Source: Zymoseptoria tritici IPO323 (lineage: Eukaryota > Ascomycota > Dothideomycetes > Mycosphaerellales > Mycosphaerellaceae). Taken from it: a stretch of DNA of 64,000 nucleotides. The stretch lies in NCBI RefSeq assembly GCF_000219625.1, contig NC_018211.1:2356001-2420000 (forward strand), written 5' to 3'. The notes under the pieces were generated by a model. That model was not told the origin of the DNA. It worked only from the letters and a program-made list of their open reading frames with translations, and searched no databases. This document shows positions 43,525-54,798 of the stretch, in pieces (within the stretch, counting starts at the first letter, position 1; each line of letters begins with the position of its first letter). The translations under genes were made by a program, and so were the position numbers.

Positions 43525-43799
43525 TATTAGAGGCTAGTGCCTAAGGCTATATCGGCTATACCGATACCTAGGCTAACGCCTAATAGACGAACGCCGGTTT
43601 AGAAATCCACTAGGCCGAATCGGGAATAAGCTTCCTTTCGGCCGACTAGAAGGCTACGTATACGCTAAGCGACGCTACGCGTATATATAGCTTATACTCG
43701 ACGTTCCGTTGTTCTAGATAGATCTTCTTTTCGGTAGCTTTAGAATTTTATATATTCGGATCTAGACCTTTATACGTAACTTCGGTTTAGACCCTTATA
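43525..43799 (+). repeat. Gypsy 2 3' LTR
   Basis: 275 bp, TATTAGAGGC...CCCTTATA, followed by the target duplication GTCCT and preceded by a G-rich tract. Confidence 0.93.
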
Positions 43800-45473
43800 G
43801 TCCTACCCTTATACGAGAGCGGTAAGCTCTACTAGACTTACTAACTACCGGCGTTTACTTAACCCCTAGCCCTAGCCCGACCTTACCCGAGTTTAGATAA
43901 CGATTTACCGCCTCTAAGGACCTATCGACCGGTCGTATACGAGACATTAATTAGGTAGATTATAGCTTTTCCGTCTAACCTAGAATAAGCCTACGAAGAG
44001 GGGAAGACCCCGAAATAGGAAGCCCTCCGTATATAGCGAAAAGACCTATATCGAGATAAGCTACGTTACGACGGCTAGTACATCGTACGTTAGTATAGGG
44101 CCTATCTAGAGTACTTCTCTAGGGCGAATCTAGACCTTAGTAGTCCGGTTAACGAAGTAGTACGTATAATAGTACGGGGTACTAAGGGTAGCGAAGGAGG
44201 TAGTTCTAACGAAGTAGACGAGTAAAATTAATAGAACTCTTAAACTTTAGCTCCGCTAACGAAGTTATTAGATAACGAGGTTACTCCCTTAACCGGTCGA
44301 CTAGTCCCGACTTCCGCGATTCTACTAATAAGTAGATAAGGTTACTCGACTAACCGGTTAACCGGCCTCGGGCTACGCTAAGCTTAATTAGATCTACGCT
44401 AAGCTAAAAGAAGGTATACGCTAAGCTTAAAACGGGATATACTACCCCGTATATTAGACTCCTTAGTCCGGTTTACTATAAAGGCCGAGCGCCGAATTCG
44501 GTAAGTACTTAAACCTTATTTTATACTTTACTTCCTATTTCTTAGGGTTCTCTCTTAGGGTTACTATAATACATTTTATATAATTATAAGAGTTTCCCTT
44601 TACTATTACGTCCTATATTTACTTTTCCCTCTAAAGATCTCTCTCTATATTTTTATTTAACCTAGGGTATTACTTTATTTCCTATAATATTATTATTTAC
44701 TTCTTTTTAATTTTTATAATATCTCTATCTATTTAGAGATATATATTATTTTTTATATTACCTAGTAGTAACTCCTCTCCTACTCCCTTTACCGCCTAGC
44801 TTCCGCTCCTAACCCTTATTACCGGCTTATACCGCTAATATTATAACTAGTCGTTACTAGTCGGTCTCTATTACCGGTTACTAAGGCGTAGTCTCTATAC
44901 CCTAGTTACTAGGTAGTTTATTTATATTTAGTTACTACGCTCTAGCGACCCTACTTATAGCTTAGTTACTAAGCTTTAAGTTACCCTACCTTACTACGTC
45001 GCTTAGTAACCCCCTACTAAAATTCCGCTCTTCCGGTCGACTACTTAAATTTTTAAATCTTCTACTAAACATTAATACTAACATTATATATATAAACTAT
45101 ACGACCGGCCGCTACCTATACCGCTCCTACTAGCCGACCGCTCTAGCGCTCTAGCGCTATCGACCGTATTACTAGTCTACGCTTATAGATAGCCGTATTA
45201 CTAGTCTACGCTCGACCGGCCGTTATTAAGATTTCTTAAAAAAATTTTACTAACCGCTCCGCTAGTTACTAACCGCTCTACTAGTTAACTACTAGCCGCT
45301 TACTCTCCTCGAACCGCTCCTACTAACCGACTACTCGTATCTACCTATACCGCTCCTACTACTCCTCTACCGCTCTTACTAAATACTACTCGACTAGTCC
45401 GTACGTAACCGGTTACGTAAGAAAAAAATATATATACGTTACCGCTTTACTAGTTACCGCTCGACCGGTTAGT

Positions 45474-47560
45474 ATAGCTCCTAACCTTAGATAGCTAAAG
45501 AACCTAGAGGATATCGACTACTACGACCTATTAGGTATAGACCCCTATACCGGTCGCCTTACCCTAGTAGAGCTACGGAGGCTTGCTCGCTAGACGACCG
45601 GTCTTATCTAGCGCTAAGGTAGTACCGGTCCGTATACCCTTATTTAGATTAATACTTTACGTAACTTCCTTAACCGGTCGACCGAATAACTATAGTATAA
45701 TACTAACTACTAAGTTACTAACCGGAGTACCGGTCTAACCGATTACTAACTCCTCGACCGGTTCTACTACTAGTATACTATAGCCCGTTAACCGGTCCTC
45801 TTATCCTAGGATCCTTATAATAATAGGGTACTAGAGACCCCTCGGACCGGTACGGATAAGGACGGTCCTATCGTACTAAGTAGTAGTAAGGAGGATAGTA
45901 GTAGTAATATAGAAATAGAGGAGACTAGACCGACTGGTCGCGCCCCTTCGACCGGTCGCGCCCCTCTAACCGGTCGCGCTTAACCTACCGGTCGCGCCGC
46001 TCCTTCTAGCTCCGCCCGTCCTACTAGTCGCCCTCTACTAACCTATCCTTCCGGCCCCTCTCTATTAACCCGTCCTTCTAGTCGTACCCCTCCGCCCCCT
46101 CCTACCGTACTAACCCGTCGCCCCGGCTTTAACGCGACTAGTTAGACTAACGCTCTACTACCCTATAGCCCTCTACTACTAGCCTATACCGAGACCCGTC
46201 CTACTAAGACCCGTTATACTAGCTCCCGTCGCCCTAAGACCGGTCCGATTCCTAGACCTTAGTTCGGCGGTAGGACTAGTACCTCTAACCTAGTAGACTT
46301 AGATAATAAGGAGGAGGCTAATACGACTACTTACGCCGGCCGTACCCCTAGCCGCCGCCGCCCGACTAGTCCCTAGTCGTCTACTAGTCGCCGTTAGGGT
46401 ATATTTAGTAGTAGCCTAGGCGGTACGACTAGTCTATTCGCTATATTAGATAATAAGAAGGAAGATAAGACGACTACTCGTACTAACGCTACCCCCTCTC
46501 GCCGCCGCCTAACTAATCGTAATAACTTTAATAACCGCCCGACCGGTACTCCTAGTAACGCTACCTATCTACGGCCTAATATCCCTATACCTACCTCCTT
46601 CCTTACCGGTTTAGGCGCCGGTCTAGGCGGTCCCGCTACCGGTACTACTACTTAGCCGACTCCCGCTACTGGTACTACTACTTAACCTACTCCCGCTACC
46701 GGTCGTCCTACTACCTAGGTTATACCTTCTCCTATCCGTCCTACCGGTCGTACCGCCTAGTCCGCCCCTCCTTAGACTACTCCTACTAGTCCCGCTTATC
46801 CTACTCCTACCTTAACCGGTCCCGCTACCTATAACCCCTTTAATATACTAACCGTACCGACTACTTCTCCCGCTCCGACCAGTAGTACTAACCTATTTGC
46901 TACTCTACCCGCCCCTCTAGCCGCGACCGGTCCTCTCGTACCCGCCGGTCTTCTAGCCCTACCTACTACCCTACCGACCGGTCCCCGCTAGTATACCGGT
47001 CCTACTAATTAGTCCCTCTAGCGGCTATAGATCTTTACCGGTAGCTTAGTCGGTAACCGGATCGCTATTAGACTAGTCCTACGGGTTGTTAGAGGCGTCC
47101 CGACCGGTCTACTACTCCTTATAGTTACCGCTAGCTTAGACTCCTAGAGTAGACTTAACTACCGCGTCCTTAGCGTCGACGTTAATAGTCGACCGGTGCC
47201 CGGTAGTGCCGGTTGTAGCAATTCGCTCGGTTGGCCCGGTCTCCAGACCCGTAGACTAGTCTTGCTTAGCCGGTTTACCGGTGCTACCTAATAGGAGATT
47301 CGTAACTTTATAGGACAGTTTAATTCGCTCAGACCAACCGGTCGCCTTCCCCTCGCCGACTGCTCCCCTAGCTACAATCGTACCGGACATAGCGGTTCCT
47401 CCTACACCGGTTAGGGCAAGGGTCGCAAGGACTATAACAACCGGTCTCGCTCTCCCTCCTCTAGTCCTCCTAAGCTCGGTCGTGGTCGCTCTCCCCCAGC
47501 CGGTAGTTCCGGTATAGGTAGCGGAAACCGCTGCTCGACCGCTTACTAGGAGACTAGTTA
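45474..47560 (+). pseudogene. Element H second ORF, Pro/Thr/Ser-rich protein with TGR repeats
   Basis: About 690 codons, probably starting at ATA 45474 (a mutated ATG). The N-terminal part is folded-looking (LRQLKNLEDIDYYDLLGIDP, then LTLVELRRLARQT), then a long disordered region rich in Pro, Thr and Ser with repeated TGR (encoded by ACCGGTCG), for instance three TGRAxxTGRA-like units near 45940-45990, and SSxRRRPT-like basic repeats. The C-terminal part near 47300-47540 is Ser/Arg-rich. I do not recognise it. Stops fit RIP. Frame ends are approximate. Confidence 0.45.
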
Positions 47561-48100
47561 AACCGGCATATTTCTTTTAGTGTTTAGGGGTTTTAGTTTA
47601 AGAGATACCTAGGGCAATTAGGGCGTTTAGGTCGGTAGGACCAGTCGATTTGACCGGTCTCCAAAAATAGTTTAGTAGTTTATACTTCCATTTTATAGGA
47701 CTTAAGCTGCTATATGCTTAACTTAGTTATGTTATATCTAACGTTAATCTTGAGCTGGCGAAGATATTAGATAGTTAGGCCACATTCCTAGACAAATCTG
47801 TCTATATTAGAGAGCGACAGTTTAAAGGCGTTTATACCGTAGAGGATAGGTGTAGCTTCCGCTTAGATAAATTTGGGTATAGGATAGGATTAGTCTCTCT
47901 ATATACGAACCGACGCTACAGCTGCCGCCGCCAACGACACCGGCACACCGCCGCTAGCATCCTTTAGCGCCGTATAGTTCGAGATTAGTAGGTCCGGTAA
48001 CCAATCGACCGGTTAGTTAGCCTATCGAACTAAGTCTGTTACCGCTCGAGCTAGTATCCGTCGTCGAGCTCGCGATTAATCTACTAGTAGCGCCCTAGGA

Positions 48101-48219
48101 AGCACGGTTGTCTATGGTGTCGTAAGGAGCCGTAGGATGCACGGTCGTCTATAGTGTCGTAAGGAGCCGTGGGATGCACGGTCGTCTATAGTGTTGTAAG
48201 GAGCCGTAGGCTTAGACGA
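48101..48219. repeat. 37-bp tandem repeat, three units
   Basis: GCACGGTYGTCTATRGTGT followed by YGTAAGGAGCCGTRGG repeats with CACGGT at 48103, 48140 and 48177. It sits directly left of the LINE-1 copy B 3' end. Confidence 0.85.
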
Positions 48220-48225
48220 GGAGTG

Positions 48226-48248
48226 TAGGGTTAGGGTAGGGTTAGGGG
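48226..48248. repeat. Telomere-like repeat at the 3' end of LINE-1 copy B
   Basis: TAGGGTTAGGGTAGGGTTAGGGG on the plus strand, i.e. CCCTAA-type on the LINE coding strand. Matches 22430-22454 with a slightly different unit order. Confidence 0.8.
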
Positions 48249-49157
48249 TTCATTGTACTTGTTTATATAGGCTAGTCTACCTTTGCACCTGATCTGAACT
48301 GAAGCCCTATCCAAGCCCTTGCTCCCGGCTCTTTTGGCCGTCTTTAGAGGGGAGGAAATAGACCTACGCTCCTACGTAAAGCGCCTCGCGATGCACAGCA
48401 CCGCAGCTACTCCCAGCCCAACTACGTTTTACAGTGTCCTTTTAACCATCTCCCGAGTTGACCAAACTGCCAAAAAGAGAGACTACCGATAGGCTAATCT
48501 ACATCCTAACGCATAATATCGCTCCGGTAATTGCTTACTGTCTATTGTACCTTAGGTTTCCAAACCTCCTAGGTAACGGACGAGGTGTGCGTCTCCTTAT
48601 CCGCCTGAAACTGTAACCCCGTCTCGTTAAGGGGGAACATCCCGCTTTAAGACTGTCCGGTAGAGCTCTGTCCTCCCTCTGTCCGGCGTATCTACTATCG
48701 GAGATATTCGATTCTAATCGAGCTACTTGCACACTAGTCTATAAGTGCTTCCCGAACGGTTTAGGGAGTGCTGTCTTCCCTTCGGCTAGAATTCCTCCTC
48801 TAGCAATTGTCGTCGTCCACTCCTCTCCCCTACTACGCTGTCGCCTTCGCATTCCTCTAAGCCTCCTACTACTCTATAGAGGTACTAGTTTTCTTCCTCC
48901 CGCTCCCCGGCTTTAAGAGGAAGCAGCCGCAGATCTAGGGTATACGCCTTATATCTACTGCTAGGCCTTCCGGATAGAGTTAATCGTCCGGTGCGGAGCC
49001 AGTCCGGGCCTCGCTAGTCGCCTACGTCTCCTACGTCGCAGCGCAGCCTTTTAACGTCCTACCGATCGGACGCCTACTTTCATCTCGAGGGAAGAGACTC
49101 CTTTTCGATAGGGTAAACACCCAATTTATCCTTAAGGGATGATCTCCGCTTTTGCGT

Positions 49158-49485
49158 CCTAGGTCGACGGAGCTACTTTACGTCCTACCTATCGGACGGA
49201 GCCACTTTACGTCCTACTTATCGGACGGAGCTACTTTACGTCCTACTTATCGGACGGAGCCACTTTACGTCCTACTCATCGGACGGAGCCACTTTATATC
49301 CTACTCATCGGACGGAGCTACTTTACATCCTACTTATCGGACGGAGCCTTTTAACGTCCTACTCATCGGACGGAGCCTTTTAACGTCCTACTTATCGGAC
49401 GGAGCCTTTTAACGTCCTACTTATCGGACGGAGCCTTTTAACGTCCTACTTATCGGACAGAGCCTTTTAACGTCCTACTTAGGAC
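49158..49485. repeat. 29-bp tandem repeat, about 11 units (LINE-1 copy B)
   Basis: Same units as at 23363-23575, here less mutated (CGTCCTACTTATCGGACGG...). Each unit contains an imperfect palindrome, GTCC...GGAC. It reads as an open frame by chance because 29-bp units run through all three frames. Confidence 0.88.
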
Positions 49486-50439
49486 AGTGTGTACTAGGTC
49501 TGTGCCGCTACTTCCTCCGCTTCCTCCTTCGTAGCTTCCTCCTTCGTAATCTTCGTCGAGATTCGCTCGAGGATCTCGTTAGCTCGCTCCTAGCATCCTA
49601 TATTTAGAAGGAAGTCTACCTTAGTAAACTTCGTGTTCGTAGTGCCTATTTTCTTATGCATCTTCTGCTTCGCCTATCGTTCCTTCCTCGAGAGCCAGCT
49701 CGTCCTATTTTCCTAGTAGCAAGTCTCGTGTCCTCGGATGAATTTGCTCGTATAGACGTAGAAACTATAGGTATAGAAGGTTCTACGCCGATACTAGAGG
49801 AAGCGCTTCTAGAAGGACCGCAGCGCCTTTAAAAAGTAATCGGCTCTTCGTAAGTCCTACTTTAGGCGGCTTTCTTCTAGTATAATCCGGGTTAGGCTCT
49901 ACTTCTTAGCCTCTTCGGCTATATCTTCCTCTCTCTCCTAGCGTAGGAACCGCTAGACAGAACGGCGGTCTTCGCTAAGGCTTCGGTCGCGAGGCCAGGA
50001 CTTAGGTGTCTTGCGGTACTTCTCGTAGAGCTTGTCCTCCGTTAAGCGCCGGAAGAACGCTTTAGGTTTCCAGATTAGTAATCTTAACTTCCGCAGCGGA
50101 CTTTCTTCCAGAGCGTGCTTCTTTACGACCTAAAAGCCAGTTTTTAGTGCCTTAAATCGCGAGGGTAGGGCGGAGATTCCTAGGAGATTGCGAGTAAAGT
50201 AAGGGTTAGAAGCATAACCCGAGATCTACTTCGTTAGCTTCGCAACGTCCTTAGTCGTCTCGTCCTAGAACTTAGGAGAGTCCTTGGCAAACGCCGCGAG
50301 GAGAGGCGCGCTATACTTGAACATTAGTACGAGATACTGCTAATAGACTCGTAGGCGATGCGCGAAGCCCTAACCGTCCGCGTCGAGGGTTAGGAAGTTG
50401 CTTCGTTTCCCGGCCTATTCGAGCCGGCTCTTAAGGTGC

Positions 50440-52870
50440 CTCCTTAAGTTAATCCCTTACGCCGTTACGGGAAATCCGAGGTAGGTATATACCTCTCTCC
50501 TCAGTACCTCCGCACTAAAGAGGTAGATCGCCTCCTGCGAAGACGCCGGTACTAGATAGGCGCATTTTTTAATGTTTAGGGCGATGCGGTTAGCGGAGGA
50601 CTAGCGCTCGAGGATCTAGATTAGTACACGCACCTCGTCTAAGTCGCTAGCGAGGAGAACACTATTATCGGCGAAGAACAGCGCGCGAGGAATCGGCAGC
50701 GCCGCGGGCATAACGTCGGAAGAGCCGGCCAGGGCGAGTGTCCCAGGTCGATTTAAGTCCTCGAGCAAGCTATCGATGAAGATGTTAAACAGATAGGGCG
50801 AGAGGAGTAAGCCCTGCAGAACTCCCCTCGTCCGCGGAAACTACTAAGAAGCCGTACAATCCGAAACGACAAAGGACCAGACGTCGAAAAAGCAGAGGCT
50901 CGTAATCAGAGCTAGCATATTCTCCGGACATCTCCGCCGGCGTAGAACGTCCGCGAGCAGTACATAATCCATAACGTTAAAGGCAGCTTAAAAATTAAGG
51001 AACACGGCGTCTATAATCCGGCTTAATTCGAGGAGGGCGTGGACAACCGCAGTGTTCGTTATGGTAGAGTAGTAACTTCGAAATCCCGCCTAGTTAGGAT
51101 ACATCCTCGCCTATATCCTGCTATTAAAGCGCTAGAGGAGCAGGCGCTCGAAGACCTTTCGAAATATTGTTACTAGCAAGATCGGACGAACATTATTAGT
51201 GTCCTTCGCTAGTATCGTACTATCCTCCCGTCGGGTCTTGTCCTTAACAACCAGACAGACGATAGTTTCGTTCTAGCTCTACGGCGTCTTACTATTCCGG
51301 AGATAGGAATTGTAGAGGGCGGCTAGGATCTAGAGGAAGCTCGTTGTCGCGAGGGTTTTTATTAGACAGATATATACCCTATCGTTTCCGCAGGCCTTCG
51401 TAGCATCCTAGTAGGTAAGCTCCTACATTATCTCGTTAATCGAGAAGGAGAGCGAGGCGGATCGATCGTCGATAGGAAACATCTCCCGTACTAGGAGGGT
51501 CGCCGTCGAGACGAATCGACTGGCAAATCCCTCCGTTACCTCGTCGATTGCTATTATCCCTCTCGCCTTCCCTGCCGGGGTCGGCACTAGTAGTATGTTC
51601 TCGTTCGCGCGGCGCTACGCTCTCTTATAGAGACGGACCGTCTTAAGCGTCCTGCTATCGGCGTCCGGATTCGGCTTTGCTATCGCCTTAAGACGCTAGT
51701 CCTTCTTCTTCTTACTACGGCGGCGTAGCCGCTTTAGCTTGCGAGTAGCGTCGTTATTATCCTTAGCTCGCTTTCGCTTCGGGTCTATTATCGCCTTTCG
51801 AGGCCTATCGTTCTTCTCTCTACCTCTATTCTTCTTCTCTCCGCCTCTATCCTTCTTCTCTCCGTCTCTATTCTTCTTCTCTCCGCCTCCGTTACTTATA
51901 TCCTCCGCCTTTCGTCTACCCGGAGGACGATTTCGACAACGCGTAGAGGCGAGTCCTAGCATAGCTTCGCTTACCTACTAGTAGAGCAACATAATTTCCG
52001 CATTCCGCTTATCTACATCGGCGCTTATATAGTACAGATGCCGTTAATGCCGCGCCCTTCTCTCCTAGCTATAGCAGAGCGCCTGCGCCGTATCGTCGTC
52101 GTTTGGCCAGCTTATCGCATAGCATCGAAGTTAATACGGCATAGCTAATCTACCTAGAGTACCCGCAGTTAGGTCTAGCTAGAGGTAGAGCTAGTAGACA
52201 TAGTCGGTATTTATCTTCTCTATCGGTCGCGGTAGAGCTAGCGTCGCATGCGGCAGCGTCCGGCGGACAAAGCAGTAGTTAGTCGTCAGTTGTTTCTCGC
52301 ATACGGTATCTGTAATTGTAATCGGCTCCTAGATCGGTATTAGATAGGTTATCGCGGAGTCCTCGATCTATTACGAGACGACCTTCCGTCTTAGAAGTAG
52401 CGACGCCTTCCCGCTCTAGAGAGACATCTTACTAAAGCGGACGTTAATATCTCCGAGAACGACATCCGAGCCGGCAACCGCCTCAAGCGTAGACCGGACC
52501 TTATCCGGCTTCCGCTTAGGGGGAAAGTAGACTCCGCTAATCGTTCCCTAGTCTGTCGGTAGGGTTATAGCGTCTATCCTAATAATCTACGCCTCGCCGG
52601 TAAGCTAACTTCGCGCGCGTACCGTCCCTATTACTAGAATCCTACAGCCTAAGCAACCCTTTCTCGGCACCGTATCGGGCTTTACCGTAGTCGCAATTAC
52701 GCGGTAATCCGCTTAGCACTTCTTATACTTGACGAACTAGGTCTCGACGATAAAGAGGTAGTTAAGGACGTCGTCGTTAATTAGCGCCGCTAGGATCGGC
52801 TACCTATTATCCCCTAAGCCCTAGATGTTAATATATCCAATCCTAGCATTCCTCCTAGTCTCGCGACCCG
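50440..52870 (-). pseudogene. LINE-1 ORF2: endonuclease and reverse transcriptase
   Basis: Endonuclease start near 52850: LNIxGLGDNR, stop, PILAALINDD, NYLFIVET and stop, matching the EEP nuclease opening (N-x-x-G and the conserved Glu). RT blocks: AFNVMDYVLLADVLRRR near 50950-51000, LLLSPYLFNIFIDSLLEDL near 50760-50810, and LFFADNSVLLASDLDEV near 50650-50680, where the second Asp of FADD is Asn (50664-50666). The order nuclease-RT is that of the I/Tad/L1-like groups. Two Trp codons near the nuclease start are now stops. Confidence 0.82.
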
Positions 52871-54798
52871 CGAGAGGACTCGCCTCCCCTAGATGCCTCT
52901 CGACTCTCTCTCTTAGAGGATGCTCCTCGAGTCTCTCTCTTCGAGCCTAGGCTATCCTCCCGTCCCGCCGGCTCCTCTTCTAGCCCCTACCGTATTAGCT
53001 CGGCTTTAAACTCGTCGAAGACGCTAGTACTCTTCGCCTTCTGCCGTACTACTTACCTTTTGAATTTGTTATTAGCTTCTTAATAGTAATTAACAAACTC
53101 GCGGACCTAATCCGTAGACGATCTCCTAAGAAGGTTTACGGAGCGGGGTTAGAGTAGTTTCCGCTTACGGTCTACTAAAGGAGAGGTCGGTTTCGTTCGT
53201 AGCTTCGGCTCCGCAGAGAGAATCTAGAAGGTCTTCGCTTTCGGGGAGGGCGTTACCAGTTCGGCACGCGCAGCTAGGTCCGCGATCTATAGCCTCTACC
53301 ATCCCGACGAAGAGAACAGAAAGGGAGTAAGCTCCTTTGCCTTTATAGGAGAGGGTATATCCGGAGAGGGTACGAGGGGAGGAAGGACGGATGCTATAGA
53401 AAAGGGCGAGAGAAGGTCGTAGTCCTTACTAGGAAAGAGGTCGTAGGGTCGCACCTCGGGAGGAATACTCTTCCCTCCGCGCTTCTCCTCGACGGAACAG
53501 TATAGAAGACTCTTCCTCCGCTGTCTCTCCTCGATTGACTCTACTTACGCGTCGTTCGGGCTAGGCGGTAGGGCTCCGTTTGTAGCGGGTCTCGATTCCT
53601 TCTAGTGCTCGCTTACGCCGTCTTTAGGTCTAGGAGGGTCCGGAGGATCTTTACTTAAGCAATAAGGAGGACCTTCGTCCGAGCGATAAGGAGGACCTTC
53701 GCCTAGGGTATATAGGAGGCGGTTAACCGATCGCTTCGTCTCCTTCGCTACGCGGATTAGGCAGGCCTTAGCGTATTTCTAAAAGAAGGGTATCTACCTT
53801 ATATATAACTCGGGTATACACGCCATCGACATCCGCACTTCCATTGCACACCCAATATTGACCCGTTCATTACCAAACACGCACTATTCGAAAGCCCTTA
53901 TCAAGGCCGTTCTAACGAACCCGCATTTACCCCGCTACCCTCAAAACCTACGCCGCTACTAGAGTTTAAAGATTCACCTTGTTGCCCCCTTTGGGGTGCA
54001 AATTTTGCTAAACTCCGGGATTTGGCCCCCACCTCCGAAACCTTATTTCGACCTTACCTCCCCTACACTCGGAATATTCCCTATTTAGGGCATTACACAA
54101 GGAAGGTTCACAACCTATACTACAACACAACACTCTAACATACTACAACACAACTAATACGCCGCCGATTCGGACGCCGTGTAGCCCGTTTGAAAGCCCT
54201 CGACGAGAGCTTTTATTCTAGCTATTAAACGCCTAATTTAGTCGAATTTTGAAAGAGCTAAAGGCCAAATAAGAGCAGTGTTCCCAGGATACACAAACAT
54301 ACATATACACTTAGTTCTCTCTACACTAGAGTTACCTATTGTCCTACGCCGCCGAGAGAGGAAGCTAAAGGAGCAGTGTAGTTTAGTAAGGACGAATTTG
54401 CACCTCTAGGGATTAGAGTAGTAGTACTAGCTATATAGCTAGATACTCTATATAGAGTATAGGCCTACCTTTCCCTAGAGACAAAGGTTGTCCCGAACCT
54501 GCTACCGCTACCCGCAGAACGCCTCTAAAGCCTGCTATAAAGACGCACGTTACTACAGGCTAGAGTACTTCCTAGAAGCAGAGGTATATTTATATATCTC
54601 TTCTCTCCTCTTTAAAGTATACCTTCTCCTATACTACTTAATAGTAGGGAGAAGAGTGCCCTAGTGTCGCAAGTAGGCTAGGACCCGAACGCGATTAGAA
54701 ATAGAGACGAACAAGCAGCCCTCTCGGCGTAAGACTGCTGAGCCTCTTTTCAAACAACAAACAACAACAACAACAAGACAATATCTACCGAGACGGAA

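Larger units (their letters stand above)
37477..43799 (+). mobile_element. Gypsy 2: complete chromodomain LTR retrotransposon (chromovirus), RIP-inactivated
   Basis: 6323 bp with 275-bp LTRs (37477-37751, 43525-43799) and TSD GTCCT (37472-37476, 43800-43804). The left terminus TG has become TA, and one right terminus CA has become TA. Order is gag (about 37.8-39.1 kb), protease, RT, RNase H, integrase with a C-terminal chromodomain (to about 42.74 kb), a 20-bp tandem repeat and a G-run as polypurine tract. Stops at CAG/TGG positions prevent translation. It is nested inside element H. Confidence 0.93.
43800..48225 (+). mobile_element. Unidentified element H, right part
   Basis: Continuation of the H sequence after the chromovirus, again dense in ACCGGT. 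The first 500 bases continue a plus-strand frame (KDLYRDKLRYDGQYIVRQYR, then VVRIIVRGTKG, then Asp/Glu-Ser/Asn rich). 44400-45470 seems noncoding and AT-rich with GACTAGTC- and CCGGTC-type words. A second ORF follows from 45474. The right border is LINE-1 copy B at 48226. No terminal repeats of H were recognised. Confidence 0.5.
48226..53819 (-). mobile_element. LINE-1 copy B, non-LTR retrotransposon with EEP endonuclease and RT
   Basis: Minus-strand element; the 3' end with telomere-like repeats is at 48226. Going upstream in element sense: 3' region with a 29-bp array (49158-49485), RT domain about 50.4-51.6 kb, endonuclease (EEP) about 52.0-52.86 kb, and a Ser/Arg/Glu-rich ORF1 from about 52.9 kb up to and past 53819, where LINE-2 has inserted; its sequence resumes at 59425. 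RIP-type stops occur but CpA and TpG survive better than in copy A. No target duplication was found. Confidence 0.88.

Noticed and set aside
49152..49412. 86-codon open frame with repeated LIGRS-like units
   Set aside because: It is the 29-bp minisatellite of LINE-1 read through; the RIP-altered sister array does not keep it.
51696..51981. Open frames with Lys/Arg/Glu-rich (minus) or Phe/Ser-rich (plus) repeats
   Set aside because: Part of the LINE-1 ORF2 linker between RT and nuclease; a short direct repeat of CTTCTTCTCTCC-type units gives the periodic look. Not a separate gene.
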